From positions 348,501 to 412,500 of the forward strand of contig NW_026014658.1 of the NCBI RefSeq assembly GCF_020379485.1: a stretch of DNA of 64,000 nt, given 5' to 3'. The position numbers and the translations under genes were made by a program. This document shows, one piece after another, positions 10,611-22,593 of the stretch. This stretch comes from Brassica napus (taxonomy: Eukaryota; Streptophyta; Magnoliopsida; Brassicales; Brassicaceae). Every line of letters begins with the position of its first letter. Position 1 is the stretch's first letter. The notes under the pieces are model-generated. The model did not search any database, was not told the origin of the DNA, and was given only the letters and a program-made list of their open reading frames with translations.

Positions 10611-10795
10611 AGCTAAGAGACAGCTAGGACGAGTAAGACGGTAGCTGGACGAAGTGGACGAGTAGCTCGGCCAGCTCAATGAAGCTAGGTTCAGTTCACT
10701 CCAGCTCAGTCCCTACTAAGTCAGCTCCACTAGCTGGACTACTAGCTCACTCAGCTGAGGCAGCTGAGAGTCAGCTCATCTCAGCTAGACGGACT
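10611..10795. repeat. AGCT-dense block in the U3 of the element A LTR
   Basis: Fourteen AGCT tetramers occur in about 185 bases, many in CAGCTC, CAGCTG or TAGCTG contexts. Related blocks sit at the same place in the LTRs of E (about 17865-18040 and 21880-22050), F (24610-24790), D (39235-39415) and C (46140-46320 and 53360-53530). Confidence 0.8.
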
Positions 10796-11062
10796 GTCCG
10801 GGCTTTAGGCCGATGGTCCGGGTCCGGATCAGTGGCGGGCTGTGAGGTCCGGCCATGAGGCCATGGGCTGTTGGGTCTTAGGACAAGGCCATGGGCTAAG
10901 TCCAGGAGACTTGGGGCGTGGGTTGGGCTTGTGGCCGACCCCAAACCCAATCAGAAAGGGCGAAGGGATGCAAGTGGCCGAAAGGGGACAACCCTTGGCC
11001 GATGGTGCCCATTCGCTAGCAAGTCATGCCTGTTCGTGGGGCAAGACTTACCCCCTCGTTTT

Positions 11063-11072
11063 CTATAAATAT
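11063..11072 (+). promoter_or_regulatory. TATA box of the element A 3' LTR
   Basis: CTATAAATAT lies downstream of the AGCT block and is followed about 60 bases later by a GA-rich tract. The same arrangement holds in every chromovirus LTR here. Confidence 0.65.
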
Positions 11073-12473
11073 GGGGGCTCTCTGGTCGAATTCATTATCC
11101 AATTCCAGAGTAAAATACTCAGAGAAAAACGTAGAGAGAAAGAAAGAGAGAAAGAGAGAGTTCCGGCCAAGAGAAAGGCCGATTGTGGTGGTGTTGTGTT
11201 CCGGCTACTCTGGTCGTTTGAGAACTAACTCCGGTCAAGAATGGGAGATCAAGACAAGGAGAAGAGCATGGAGAACCCAGACGTGATTGACAAGGTATGT
11301 GATGGGCCGTGGCTCCATCAGACCGAACGGACGGTCCATGCGACCGTACCGCGGCTCTGCTCGGTTCCTAAGTCCCATCCGGCTCTCCTTATCTGTTTCA
11401 ATTCGTTTCTCTTCTCTTCTCCCTGGTTAAACTCGAAAGGTTGTGTTGGTTGAGTCTAAGGGACACGTCCCTAGGCTTTGGCCGAACATAACCAAACTGC
11501 TAGCCTAGACACGGGTCGGTTAGTCGGATGATCCGATCGCACCAAGACTGGGCGGTTAGGACGAACGGTTGGAGATGACCCAAAGGGCACGAGTTGTCAA
11601 GAGTAATGAGTGTCCAAGAGGCACGAATGGCCAAAGGGTGCATGTTCCAAACGGTGTCTTTCGGGACGGGTTAGGACCGATCCTTATGGATCAGCCTATG
11701 GCTTGTCTAGTCAAGACAAGGTCACGGTTTGTCTAAGCCAAGGTAGAGTCGCAAGGTCTGACCGGTTGCTAAGCCTTCCGGATTAGGCTTGAGGCTTACT
11801 CGGCCGATTGGATCCAGGCCAAAGGCCGGATCAGGTAAGGGAGTCCGTTGGGCCATTGAGCCGGACTCCATTGGCCGGTCACACCTAGATTCTATCCGGT
11901 TAGACGGATTGGTCTTTGGGGACGATCCGGATCTGTTCGTGTGTTCTGTTTATCTATTCTGGACTATCTATCTGATTCTAAGTCAAGGGGTGGTTGGTTG
12001 AATGACTTAGGATACGGTAGGTAGGTTCATACGTTTTATGATTATGTTGACTGAGGTTTATCTAAGTTCTAGGAACCAAGCCAAGCATTGTAGAATCAAT
12101 CCGTTCTATTCTCGGTTATGGTTAATGCTTATCTGGTTGTGGTTTCAGGAACTAAGGATGGTTCTGGTCAAGCCAAGGAGCCGTGAAGGCTCGGTCGGTG
12201 AGAGGCTGTGTAACGTGTGGTTAGATGATACTAGGGATGAACTAGTGATTCTCTATGAGACTGTTAAGAAGTTGTGTATTGAATCTCATGTTTCTAAGTA
12301 ATACAAAGTTTATACATTGTTATTCTGCTGTGCAATCTGTTCCTTTGTTTATGAACCTCATATTCGAATATGACTTAGTAAATAAAAGACTTAAAATGGA
12401 TCAAGCAAGCAAAGAAATTAATAAGTAAGCATTTGTATCCAGTTGGGTCAAGAGACCAGGAATGAGTCTTACA

Positions 12474-13950
12474 GACACCCACGGACGTCCTGTGTGTACT
12501 GAACAGACAACCCACGTGGGCTAAAATCACCCGAACAGTCCACGGGAAGGGTCAGTGTGCTGAGTCCAAGGACCAACGTGCTGATATGTGTACTGATAGA
12601 CAGCCACGAACGTTTTGTGTGTGGTGACGGACACACACGGACAGCCACGGACAGGCACGAACGTCCTGCGTGTACTGGCGGACAGCCACGAACGTCCTGT
12701 GTGCGCTTGCGGACACCCACGGACGTCCTGTGTGTACTGAACAGATAGCCCACGTGGGCCAAAATAACCCAAACAGTCCACGGGAAGGGCCAGCTTGCTG
12801 AGTCCAAGGACCAACGTGCTGATATGTGTACTGATGGACAGCCACGGATGTCCTGTGTGTGCTTACGGACACACACGGAGAGCCACAGACGTCCAATGTG
12901 TGCTGACGGACACACACGGACGTCCTGTATATGCTGATGGACACCAACAGACGTCCTGTGTGTACTGACGGACACACATGGACACACACGGACACACAAC
13001 AACAGCCACAGATGTCCTGTGTGTGCTGACGGACAGCCACGAACGTCCTCTGTGTGCTGGTGGAAACCCACGGACATCCTGTGTGTACTGAACAGACAGC
13101 CCACGTGGGCCAAAATCACCCAAATAGTCCACAAGAAGGGCCAGCATGCTGAGTCCAAGGACCAACGTGCTGATATGTGTACTGATGGACAGCCACGGAC
13201 GTCCTGGGTGTTCTGACAGACACAGACGGACACACACGGACACACATGGACAGCCACAGACATCCTGTGTGTGCTGGCGGATACCCACAGACGTCCTGTG
13301 TGTATTGAACAGACAGCCCACGTGGGCTTAAATCACCGTGCTGAGTCCAAGGACCAACATGCTGATATGTGTACTGATGGACAGCCACGAACGTCCTGTG
13401 TGTGCTGACGGACACACACGGACGTCCTGTGTGTGCTGATGGACACCCACGAACGTACTGTGTGTACTGAACAGACAGCCCAGGTGGGCCAAAATCACCC
13501 GAACAGTCCACGGGAAGGGACAGCGTGCTGAGTCCAAGGACCAGCGTTCTGATATGTGTACTGATGGGCAGCCACGGACGTCCTGTGTGTGCTGACGGAC
13601 ACACACGGACAGCCACATACGTCATGTGTGTGCTGATGGACAGCCAAGGACAGCCACGAACGTCCTGTGTGTGCTGGCGGACACCCACGGACGTCCTGTG
13701 TGTACTGAACAGACAGTCCACCTGGGCCAAAATCACCCAAACAGTCCACGGGAAGGGCCAGCGTGCTGAGTCCAAGGACCAACGTGCTGATATGTGTACT
13801 GATGGACAGCCACATACGTCATGTGTGTGCTGACAAACACAGACGGACACACACTGACAGCCACAGACGTCCTGTGTGTGCTTGCGGACACACATAGACG
13901 TCATGTGTGTACTGAACAGACAGCCCCACGTGGGCCAAAATCACCCACGG
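12474..13950 (+). repeat. rDNA intergenic-spacer subrepeats, array 1
   Basis: The array mixes short units (variants of ACGGACACACACGGACGTCC plus TGTGTGTGCTG) with a longer recurring block that contains GCGTGCTGAGTCCAAGGACC, CGTGCTGATATGTGTACTGA and the palindrome GCCCACGTGGGC. The longer block recurs at irregular spacings of about 190-350 bases. The array is followed by the polymerase I promoter region and 18S, which identifies it as 45S spacer. Long stop-free frames in it are by-products of the repeat and are not genes. Confidence 0.85.
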
Positions 13951-14305
13951 ACAGCCAAAATCACCCGAGAAGCCAAAAATTCAAAAATTAATATTTTTGA
14001 AGAAATTTTTCTGAAAGGAAACATCAAAAATATGTCAACAAAGAGTTTAGGATGTCAAGTGTTGATCAAAAGTTGTTGTAGACATCCGTTTAGACCACGA
14101 AACCCCGAAATTTGTAGCATGCAAAAGACATGGTTAGAAGCAAAAGAAAATCATGAACATTTACCAGAAAATAGCTTCAACCATTCTTATGAAGCATGCA
14201 AAAAATCAGATTCAAAATCGAAGTATTTTGTTTTTCACATTAAAAATACTCTCGGAACACAACCAATGTCTACTGGTGACATACTGAAAAAAAGTGTTTT
14301 GTCTG
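13951..14305 (+). other. Unique part of the rDNA spacer upstream of the promoter
   Basis: An AT-rich single-copy segment lies between the subrepeats and the polymerase I start site. Its first ~290 bases recur at 34291-34570, next to the second subrepeat array, with a divergence of a few percent. That recurrence shows that two rDNA units are represented in the window. Confidence 0.8.
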
Positions 14306-14318
14306 TATAAGGGGTAGG
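14306..14318 (+). promoter_or_regulatory. RNA polymerase I promoter relic
   Basis: TATAAGGGGTAGG resembles the crucifer rRNA gene start-site box (TATATA followed by a G run), with one TA unit short. It stands about 680 bases before 18S, downstream of the spacer repeats, where the start site is expected. Whether it can still work is doubtful given the state of the 18S behind it. Confidence 0.6.
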
Positions 14319-14985
14319 CACTCCTACCCTCAGTACCCGAAGGGGTATGTAGTGTTGGACTGCTCGGTCCAACACTATCGATGGCTGGGTTGAGGTTGAT
14401 GGCCGGATTGTCTCCGGTGAATTTTCTGGTAACTTTTCTGGCGAATTTTCAGGCGGACCGTTTTGCCCCTAACTTCAAATTTTCGCTCTTGTGTGGTCTT
14501 GGCCTGGTTCCATCCGTCTTCCAGTTGCTCTTTGGATTACATCTCAAGAGTGGTTAGAAAGATTGATGTTAATGAGGCAAATGAACATTCGGCGTATGAG
14601 TGGTGATTGGATAGCTAGTGTTCGTAGGCTCTGTGCTCGCACACCTAACTACAGACCAACTATCCTCCTCAGTTTCTTCACTATCATAGTTTTATGCTTG
14701 CTTAAAATGTTGTTTGCGCCATCTCCTTCAGTGGGGAAGTCGTGAACACATAAGCCGACACTTGTGATCCTTGCGTCTTTGCATAATTTATGCATTGTTC
14801 GCAAAGGTGAATAAGCTGTTTGCTGAGATCTCGGTTGCGGAAATATTATGGCGGTGACTCGAAGAAATTCTTTCCCTCTAAGCACGTTTATCTCCGGACA
14901 AAAGATCACAGTCAAGTCTGCGTCTGTTCCCACTTTTCATGTGTTTGCGGGAATATGACGTGGTCTTGCCCTGATTTATGAATGC
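14319..14985 (+). other. 5' external transcribed spacer
   Basis: About 670 bases lie between the promoter box and the 18S start. I recognise the region by position only. Short open frames here (for example 14491-14745) have no recognisable product. Confidence 0.65.
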
Positions 14986-15264
14986 TACCTGGTTGATCCT
15001 GCCTGTAGTCATATGCTTGTCTCAAAGATTAAGCCATGCATATGTAAGTATGAACGAATTCAGACTGTGAAACTGCATTGCTCATTAAATCAGTTATAGT
15101 TTGTTTGATGGTAACTACTACTCGGATAACCGTAGTAATTCTAGAGCTAATACGTGCAACAAACCCCGACTTCTGGAAGGGATGCATTTATTAGATAAAA
15201 GGTCGACGCGAGCTTTGCCCATTGCTCTGATAATTCATGATAACTCGACGGATCGCATGGCCTT
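14986..15264 (+). rRNA. 18S rRNA, 5' fragment (pseudogene)
   Basis: It starts with the conserved TACCTGGTTGATCCTGCC-type 5' end (here GCCTG for GCCAG) and runs to GGATCGCATGGCCTT, about position 280 of 18S. Against the canonical plant sequence as I recall it, there is a small indel near 15080 and about six substitutions, mostly G-to-A or C-to-T. The gene then breaks into LTR sequence of element G. The next piece of 18S is at 22594. Confidence 0.93.
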
Positions 15265-16190
15265 AGTGATGATGTTGTTGTTAGTGTTGTAGAGTTAGAG
15301 TGTGATGCCATATAGCTTGTGTGTAACCCACCAAGGAGTTAGTGTTTCCTCAACCGCGTACCCAGTAGGTTTAAGGAAACCCCTTATTCGCTGGGTCGAG
15401 AACACTCAGAGAGACGGGGTCATGGCCTATGGTTGAGTGGTTGCACGACGGGGTAGTGACCGGCAGTGACCCGAACGTACTGTGGGCTGTCTTGTGGTGA
15501 CCCGAACGTACTGTGGGCCATAACCGTCGTGCCAAAACCGGCAGTGGCCCAAACGTATTGGGGCTGTCGTGCGGTGACCCGAATGTACTGTGGGCCACGT
15601 TCGATTGAAAGTTCCTTCTTCTGGCCTTTGTGGTAGGGAGATAGGATATTCCCGAGGATAGAGGAGGAACACTAAGTCACAAAGGGCCCTAGTTATAGTG
15701 TAGTTACTGTAGAGGGTTGTTGAACCCTAGATTGAGTTGAGTTTGAGGTTAAGTGGTTAGCTAGTTATTAGCGGTTATAATTTCATATTGTTAGTTATAT
15801 AGTTATTATTATCTGCTGCGTATTTCTGATATTGGTTATCTATTGAATTGGATTGATTGTTGTTAGGTGAACCTCTCGCTTTAGATTTTTTGGGGTGGGA
15901 TAGCTAGGGGTTGTATTTGTTAGTTCGGGATCATAATTCACTGAGTAACATTAGGTTACTCATCCAACTCCGTTGTCCTTTTTGCAGGTAGCTTAGGTAA
16001 GGATGATCGGATAACAGGGTGTTGTACGTTAGGACCGCCGATGTAGATTTTCATGCCTTTTGTAAACTGTATTGTGGATTTGTGTTTAGTTGACTCGTTT
16101 TGGCATTTGGCCGGGACCGGTCTCGAATTATATCAATGTATGGATATTTCTCGAATCAATAAAGTAATTGTTTTATATGCGCTTCATGAG
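15265..16190 (+). mobile_element. Element G: truncated LTR of the large non-autonomous family, left part
   Basis: From about 15275 the sequence follows the LTR of element L from roughly 56450 onward: the segment GTGTTTCCTC to CGCTGG, the repeated GACCCGAA-ACTGTGGGC blocks, and the TGAGTAAC hairpin. About 2.1 kb of the LTR start is missing, and a further ~250 bases are absent inside. The LTR continues at 22198 after the insertion of E. Confidence 0.85.
15942..15962. promoter_or_regulatory. Conserved hairpin in the LTR of element G
   Basis: TGAGTAAC and its reverse complement GTTACTCA are separated by the five bases ATTAG. The same hairpin is found in L at 57438-57458 and 62296-62316. A seven-base-arm version is in H at 31343-31361. 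Confidence 0.6.
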
Positions 16191-18186
16191 TGTAAGACCC
16201 GTTCCTGGTCTCTCGACCCAACTGGATACGAATGCTTACTTATTAATTTCTTTGCTTGTCTGATTCATTCTAAGTCTTTTCTTTACTCAGTCATATTCGA
16301 ATATGAGGTTCATAAACAAAGGGATAGATTGCACAGCGGAATAATAATGTATAAACTTTGTATTACTTAGAAACATGAGATTCAATACACAACTTCTTAA
16401 CAGTCTCATAGACAATCACTAGTTCATCCCTAGCATCATCTAACCACAAGTTACACAGCCTCTAACTGACCGAGCCTTCACGGCTCCTTGGCTTGACCAG
16501 AACCATCCTTAGTTCCTGAAACCACAACCAGATAAGCATTAGTCATAACCGAGAATAGAACGGATTGATTCTACAATGCTTGGCTTGGTTCCTAGAACTT
16601 AGATAAACCTCAGTCAACATAATCATAAAACGTATGAACCTACCTACCCTATCCTAAGTCATTCAACCAACCACCCCTTGACTTAGAATCAGATAGATAG
16701 TCCAGAATAGATAAACAGAACAAACGAACAGATCCGGATCGTCCCCAAAGACCAATCCGTCTAACCGGACAGAATCTAGGTGCGACCGGCCAATGGAGTC
16801 CGGCTCAATGGCCAAATGGACTCCCTTACCTGATCCGGCCTTAGGCCTGGATCCAATCGGCTGAGTAAGCCTCAAGCCTAATCCGGAAGGCTTAGCAACC
16901 GGTCAGACCTTGCGACTCTACCTTGGCTTAGACAAACAGTGACCTTGTCTTAACTAGACAAGCCATAAGCTGATCCATAAGGATCGGTCCTAACCTGTCC
17001 CGAAAGACACCGTTTGGAACATGTATGCTTTGGCCATTCTGTGCCTCTTGGACACTCATGACTCTTGACAACTCGTGCCCTTTGGGTCATTCCCAACCGT
17101 TCGTCCTAACCGCCCAGTCTTGGTGCGATCGGATCATCCCACTAACTGACCCGTGTCTAGGCTAGAGGTTTGATTATGTCCAGCTAAAGTCTAGGGACGT
17201 GTCCCTTGGACTCAACCAACACAAACTTTCGTGTTTAACCAGAGAGAAGAGAAGAGAAACGAATTGAAACAGATAAGGAGAGCCGGATGGGACTTAGGAA
17301 CCGAGCAGAGCTGCGGTGCGGTCGCATGGACCGTCTGTTCGGTCTGATGGAGCCACGGCCCATCACATACCTTGTGAACCACATCTGGGTTCGCCATGCT
17401 CTTCTGCTTGTCTTGATCTCCCATTCTTGACCGGAGTTAATTCTTAAACGATCAGAGTCGCCGGAACACAACACCACCACAATCGGCCTTTCTCTTGGCC
17501 GGAACTCTCTCTTTCTCTCTTTCTTTCTCTGAGTATTTTACTCTGGAATTGGATAATGAAATCGACCAGAGAGCCCCCATATTTATAGAAAACGAGGGGG
17601 TAAGTCTTGCCCCACGAACAGGCATGACTTGCTAGCGAATGGGCACCATCGGCCAAGGGTTGTCCCCTTTTGGCCACTTGCATCCCTTCGCCCTTTCTTA
17701 TTGGGTTTGGGGTCGGTCACAAGCCCAACCCACGCCCCAAGCCTCCTGGACTTAGCCCACGGCCTTGTCCAAAGACCCAACAGCCCATGGCCTCATGGCC
17801 GGACCTCACAGCCCGCCACTGATCCGGACCCGGACCATCGGCCTAAAGCCCGGACAGACCGTCTAGCTGAGATGAGCTGACTCTCAGCTACCTCAGATGA
17901 CTGAGCTAGTAGTCCAGCTAGTGGAGCTGACTTAGTAGGGACTGAGCTGGAGTGAACTGAACCTAGCTTCATTGAGCTGGCCGAGCTACTCGTTCACTTC
18001 GTCCAGTTACCGTCTTACTCGTCCTAGCTGTCTCTTAGCTTGTATAAGGTTAAGTCTAAGTTTCCTTATGTCCTTAACCTTCTTTATCGACCATGGAACG
18101 CTTGCCTTGATGTCCTAAGACAGGCTTGCACGTTTCCTCGAACCATGGCCGTCCCAACAATCCTATTCAGGATTGGGGGCGTGACA
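16191..18186 (-). mobile_element. 3' LTR of element E (1996 bases)
   Basis: On the minus strand it runs from TGTCACGCCCCC to GGGTCTTACA. A C-rich tract on the plus strand just right of it is the polypurine tract of the element. It contains a TATA box (minus strand, 17581-17588) and the AGCT-dense block. Confidence 0.92.
17581..17588 (-). promoter_or_regulatory. TATA box of the element E 3' LTR
   Basis: CTATAAAT on the minus strand, in the same context as in the other chromovirus LTRs. The matching box in the truncated 5' LTR is at 21592-21599. Confidence 0.6.
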
Positions 18187-21100
18187 AGTCTCCCCCCCTT
18201 GGGATGGATTCGTCCTTGAATCCGAATCAAATGCTTCCTCGGAAACAAACTGATCCAACCACTCTGGGTACTCTGCTTTCATTCTAGCTTCGGTTTCCCA
18301 AGTGATTATATCCTGACCATTACAGTCCCAGACAACCTTGACCATCTGGACCGTCTTCTTCCTTGTTGCTTTTTCCATCCTATCTATTATTCGAACTGGC
18401 CTCGTTTCCAAGGTTAGGTTCTTACCAAGATCGTCTGGAATGGCAGGAAGAGCGATGTCTTGGTCCGTCAAACATTTCCGATGTTGGGAGACGTGGAACA
18501 CATTATGAAATGCGTCCATCTTGGCCGGCAAGTCCAACTTGTAGGCCACCATCCCAACTCTTTCAATGACCTTGAACGGCCCCAAGTATCTCGGATCTAA
18601 CTTCCGTCTTCCGGAAATCCGGACTCATCCTTTGAAGGTAATCATTTTTAGATACACCAAGTCACCTACTTGAAACTCGAGATCTTTCCTTCTTCGATCT
18701 GCATAGTTCTTTTGGCAGTCTTGTGCCTGTCTCATCTTGTCCCTCAAGAACTTGATCCTTTCGGTTGTCTCTTCTACAATCTTCGGACCAATCATGCTGC
18801 GTTCCCCAACTTGGGTCCAGCATAAGGGTGTCCTGCATTGACGCCCATACAGAGCTTCGTATGGCGACATTCCAATACTACTATGGAAGCTATTGTTGTA
18901 AGCAAATTCTACCAGAGGTAGATGTTTCTCCCAGGAATCACCCCAGTCTAGAACACATGCTCGCAACATATCTTCCAATGTCTGGATCGTTCGTTCAGAC
19001 TGTCCATCCGTCTGTGGGTGATATGCTGTACTCATGTTCACTCTTGTTCCTAAAGCCTTTTGGAAAGCCCTCCAGAAGTAAGATGTGAACCTTGAATCCC
19101 TATCTGAAACTATGCTTGCCGGCACACCATGTAGTCGGACGATCTCATCAATGTACTTACGTACAATCTGATCTACCCCATCCGACTTTTTGATAGCCAG
19201 GAAGTGTGCTGATTTGGTCAGGCGATCAAGCACAACCCAAACCGCATCTTTCTTACTCCTCGTGGTAGGGAACCCAGTCACAAAGTCCATTGTGATGTGA
19301 TCCCATTTCCATTCCGGAATAGGCAAGCTTTGCAATAACCCACTAGGCACTTGATGTTCTGCTTTGATGAGTTGGCAAGTGGAACACTTGGCCACCCACT
19401 CCGCGACATCTGCCTTCATACGGATCCAATGATAGAACTTCTTAAGGTTCTGGTACATCTTGGTCGCACCAGGATGAACCGAGAATCTGGACTTATGAGC
19501 CTCCCTCATAATCTCTTCCTTTAGACTTCTATCATTAGGAACACTGATCCGACCGTTTACTAGGATGGTACCATCCTTTGCAGGTTGGTACTCCGTCCTA
19601 TCATACTGAGCAACCTTGTTCAGGTTCTCGTCCTGACCTTGAGCCAACCGAATTCGGGTAAGCAGGTCGGCCTGATTGACCGCCTCTAATCCGACTGGTT
19701 CAGACTCTTTGGTTGATGCGTTCAACCGTAGGGCACGAACCATACCGTCCAGGTCATCTGCTTCTCGTTCGGCTGATACGTCGGCCCTTCTCCGGCTCAA
19801 GGCATCTGCGACCAGATTAGCCTTTCTCGGATGATAGGTGATATCCAGATCGTAATCAGCTACAAACTCCATCCACCTTCTCTGCCTTAAGTTTAACTCA
19901 GGCTGGGTGAATATATACTTAAGACTCTTATGGTCCGTAAGTATCTGAACCTTGGCACCATACAAGTATGATCGCCAAATATTTAAGGCGAACACTACCG
20001 CAGCCATTTCAAGGTCATGGGTGGGGTAGTTTCCCTCATGTTTTCTCAACTGCCTTGATGCATAGGCAATGACCTTCCCATGCTGGGTTAATACGCAACC
20101 TAGTCCTGTTATGGACGCGTCCGTATAAACCACATAGGGTTGTCGGCCTCTGGAAGAACCAAAATGGGTGCGTTAGTCAGCATTTCCTTAAGCGCGGAAA
20201 AAAATTTCCCACACTCCTCAGACCATGTGAACTTAACGTCCTTCCTGGTCAACCGTGTCATAGGCTGAGCCAAGCTTGGGAATCCTTTCACAAACTTTCT
20301 ATAATAACCTGCCAGCCCTAGGAAGCTTCTGACTTCCGTGGCACTGCGTGGTCGAGGCCAATCCTTGATTGCCTTGATCTTCTCTGGATCCACCGAGACG
20401 CCCTCACCGGACACAATGTGGCCGAGAAACCCAATGCTCTTCTGCCAAAAACTGCATTTACTGAGTTTAGCATAGAGCTTGTGTTCCTGTAATCGTTCCA
20501 GCACGGCTCTCAGGTGTTTCCGATGAGATTCCTCATCCTTGGAGTAAATAAGGATATCATCAATGAAGATGATCACTGATTCGTCCAGGAAGTCTCAGAA
20601 CACGCTGTTCATTATTTTCATGAATGCAGCAGGCGCATTGGTCAGACCGAATGGCATAACCACAAACTCGTAGTGGCCGTACCTGGTCCAGAATGTTGTC
20701 TTTCTAATATCATTTGGCTCTATAGGGATCTGATGATACCCTGAGGCCAAATCAATCTTAGAAAACCACTTGGCTCCTTTGAGTTGATCCAACAACTCGT
20801 CTATTCTGGGCAACGGGTACTTGTTCTTCACAGTAACCCTGTTCAACCCTCGATAGTCAACACACAGACGCATGCTACCATCCTTCTTTTTCACAAAGAG
20901 GACTGGTGCACCCCAAGGAGAGCTACTTGGACGTATGAACCCCGTGTCCAGCAATTCTTTCTAATTGCTTCTTTTGCTCGGCCATCTCGGCCGGAGCCAT
21001 TCGATACGGACTTTTGGACAGCGGAGCTGTCCCTGGTTCTAGTTCAATCATAAATGGATCCGACCTATCAGGGGGGACACCCTGTAGCGAACGGAACACA

Positions 21101-21283
21101 TCTGGGAACTCAGACACCAACGGGTCCTCAGATAGATCTTTCTGATCATCAGACCTGCCGTGCTCCATAGTGGTAATTGTGGTCAAATATGCTTCACAAC
21201 CCCGTCTAAGGATCCGTTCTGCTCGGATTGCTGACACCACTACTCTATCCAGAGCCGGACTCATATTCAGACTTTGGTACTAG
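18163..21283 (-). pseudogene. pol: Pol of chromovirus E (reverse transcriptase, RNase H, integrase, chromodomain), broken
   Basis: The polyprotein copies the element RNA and integrates the DNA. The order on the minus strand is: linker after protease (from 21283); reverse transcriptase, with the palm motif [13 protein letters not shown] and the FIDD catalytic box near 20570; RNase H; integrase; and a chromodomain-like tail. Breaks visible are a frameshift near 20950, a stop near 20592, a one-base deletion near 20140 and a TGA at 18625-18627. In element A that last codon is CGA, so it is a C-to-T nonsense change. The frame continues 24 bases into the LTR, as in element A. Relatedness to the Tekay/Del chromoviruses is likely but not tested. 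Confidence 0.9.
18625..20133 (-). CDS. RNase H-integrase open frame of element E
   Basis: The longest intact part of pol in this window has 502 codons. RNase H acidic residues are visible at D5, E42, D67 and D110. The integrase zinc site is H220, H235, C250, C253. The catalytic triad is D283, D344 and E380, with 35 residues between the last two, as in functional DD35E integrases. The first Met lies where a one-base deletion broke the frame, so it is not a real start. The product ends at a premature TGA just before the chromodomain region. Without reverse transcriptase in frame this is a remnant, but the integrase core looks uncorrupted. Confidence 0.8.
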   Translation of the reverse strand: MVYTDASITGLGCVLTQHGKVIAYASRQLRKHEGNYPTHDLEMAAVVFALNIWRSYLYGAKVQILTDHKSLKYIFTQPELNLRQRRWMEFVADYDLDITYHPRKANLVADALSRRRADVSAEREADDLDGMVRALRLNASTKESEPVGLEAVNQADLLTRIRLAQGQDENLNKVAQYDRTEYQPAKDGTILVNGRISVPNDRSLKEEIMREAHKSRFSVHPGATKMYQNLKKFYHWIRMKADVAEWVAKCSTCQLIKAEHQVPSGLLQSLPIPEWKWDHITMDFVTGFPTTRSKKDAVWVVLDRLTKSAHFLAIKKSDGVDQIVRKYIDEIVRLHGVPASIVSDRDSRFTSYFWRAFQKALGTRVNMSTAYHPQTDGQSERTIQTLEDMLRACVLDWGDSWEKHLPLVEFAYNNSFHSSIGMSPYEALYGRQCRTPLCWTQVGERSMIGPKIVEETTERIKFLRDKMRQAQDCQKNYADRRRKDLEFQVGDLVYLKMITFKG

Positions 21284-22197
21284 ATGGGACTTAGGAACCG
21301 AGCAGAGCCGCGGTGCGGTCGCATGGACCGTCCGTTCGGTCTGATAGAGCCACGGCCCACCACATACCTTGTGAACCACGTCTGGGTTCTCCATGCTCTT
21401 CTCCTTGTCTTGATCTCCCATTCTTGACCGGAGTTAGTTCTCAAACGATCAGAGTCGCCGGAACACAACACCACCACAATCGGCCTTTCTCTTGGCCGGA
21501 ACTCTCTCTTTCTCTCTTTCTTTCTCTCTACATTTTTCTCTGAGTATTTTACTCTGGAATTGGATAATGAAATCGACCAGAGAGCCCCCATATTTATAGA
21601 AAACGAGGGGGTAAGTCTTGCCCCACGAACAGGCATGACTTGCTAGCGAATGGGAACCATCGGCCAAGGGTTGTCCCCTTTTGGCCATTTGCATCCCTTC
21701 GCCCTTTCGGATTGGGTTTGGGGTCGGTCACAAGCCCAACCCACGCCCCAAGCCTCCTGTACTTAGCCCACGGCCTTGTCCAAAGACCCAACAGCCCATG
21801 GCCTCATGGCCGGACCTCACAGCCCGCCACTGACCCGGACCCGGACCATCGGCCTAAAGCCCGGACAGTCCGTCTAGCTGAGATGAGCTGACTCTCAGCT
21901 GCCTCATCTGAGTGAGCTAGTAGTCCATCTAGTGGAGCTGACTTAGTAGGGACTGAGCTGGAGTGAACTGAACCTAGCTTCATTGAGCTGGCCGAGCTAC
22001 TCGTTCACTTCGTCCAGTTACCGCCTTACTCATCCTAGCTGTCTCTTAGCTTGTATAAGGTTAAGTCTAAGTTTCCTTATGTCCTTAACCTTCTTTCTCG
22101 ACCAGAGAACGCTTGCCTTGATGTCCTAAGACTGGCTTGCAAGTTTCCTCGAACCATGGCCGTCCCAACAATCCTATTCAAGATTGGGGGCGTGACA
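21284..22197 (-). mobile_element. 5' LTR of element E, truncated
   Basis: The sequence matches the left LTR from about 17284 to 18186. Reading on the minus strand, it keeps U3, a TATA box (21592-21599) and the start of the transcribed part, then jumps into pol. About 1.1 kb of LTR and all upstream genes are gone. Confidence 0.9.
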
Positions 22198-22593
22198 ATG
22201 AGTACTCTGATATTTGACTAGTCCGGTCTAACACAACGTTAGGTCATAGTACGGGTTGAAAAGCCTTAGGCCTCGATCAACGGAAAACGCTAACTCTAGG
22301 TACGGGTTGCAAAGCCTTGTGCCTTGACTCAGCGGGACGAGTTAGTGGATGAACTGTTCTAGGTCGTGGAGTAAATTTTGTTAGTCTGACCGGATCGTCC
22401 CTAGCCCGTCACGTAGCGCTTCTGGACCATGGTGTTGGGTTGGACGGTCAGTCTTGTTCTTGCTTGATTGTTGGCTGGCCGGTTGGCTCAATCATCTCCA
22501 ACCCTAGGTGTTGGACAGTCGATCGGTCATGTTCTTGTTTGATTGTTGGCCGGTTGATCGACCATATGTCTAGGACGGTTCGGGGGTGTTACA
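22198..22593 (+). mobile_element. Element G LTR, right part
   Basis: After the ATGAG duplication the sequence follows the last ~395 bases of the element L LTR almost base for base. It ends in GGGGGTGTTACA. The five bases after it (GTCGG) belong to 18S and would be one copy of G's target duplication. Confidence 0.88.

Larger units (their letters stand above)
10464..12473 (+). mobile_element. 3' LTR of element A, complete (2010 bases)
   Basis: It begins TGTCACGCCCCC and ends GAGTCTTACA. Its last 472 bases match window positions 1-472. It holds an AGCT-dense upstream block, a TATA box at 11063-11072 and a GA-rich leader. Spacer subrepeats of the rDNA begin at once on its right, so element A inserted into the spacer array. 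The expected duplication on the right is GACAC (12474-12478). Confidence 0.9.
16191..22197 (-). mobile_element. Element E: chromovirus, minus strand, inserted in G (target duplication ATGAG)
   Basis: The element is flanked by ATGAG at 16186-16190 and 22198-22202, and the LTR of G is continuous across it. The LTR family is that of element A. Reading on the minus strand, the 5' LTR (right end) keeps only its first 914 bases. It is joined directly to pol at about 21283. The rest of that LTR, the primer-binding site, gag and protease are deleted. The 3' LTR (left end) is complete. Confidence 0.93.

Noticed and set aside
12469..13904. Long minus-strand frames (up to 264 codons) rich in His-Thr-Gln-Asp-Val and Cys-Pro-Ser in the spacer arrays, also at 27788-29171 and 31730-34287
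   Set aside because: They follow the tandem subrepeats, overlap in several frames at once, have no unique sequence or domain, and lie in rDNA spacer. They are stop-poor because of the repeat, not because of selection.
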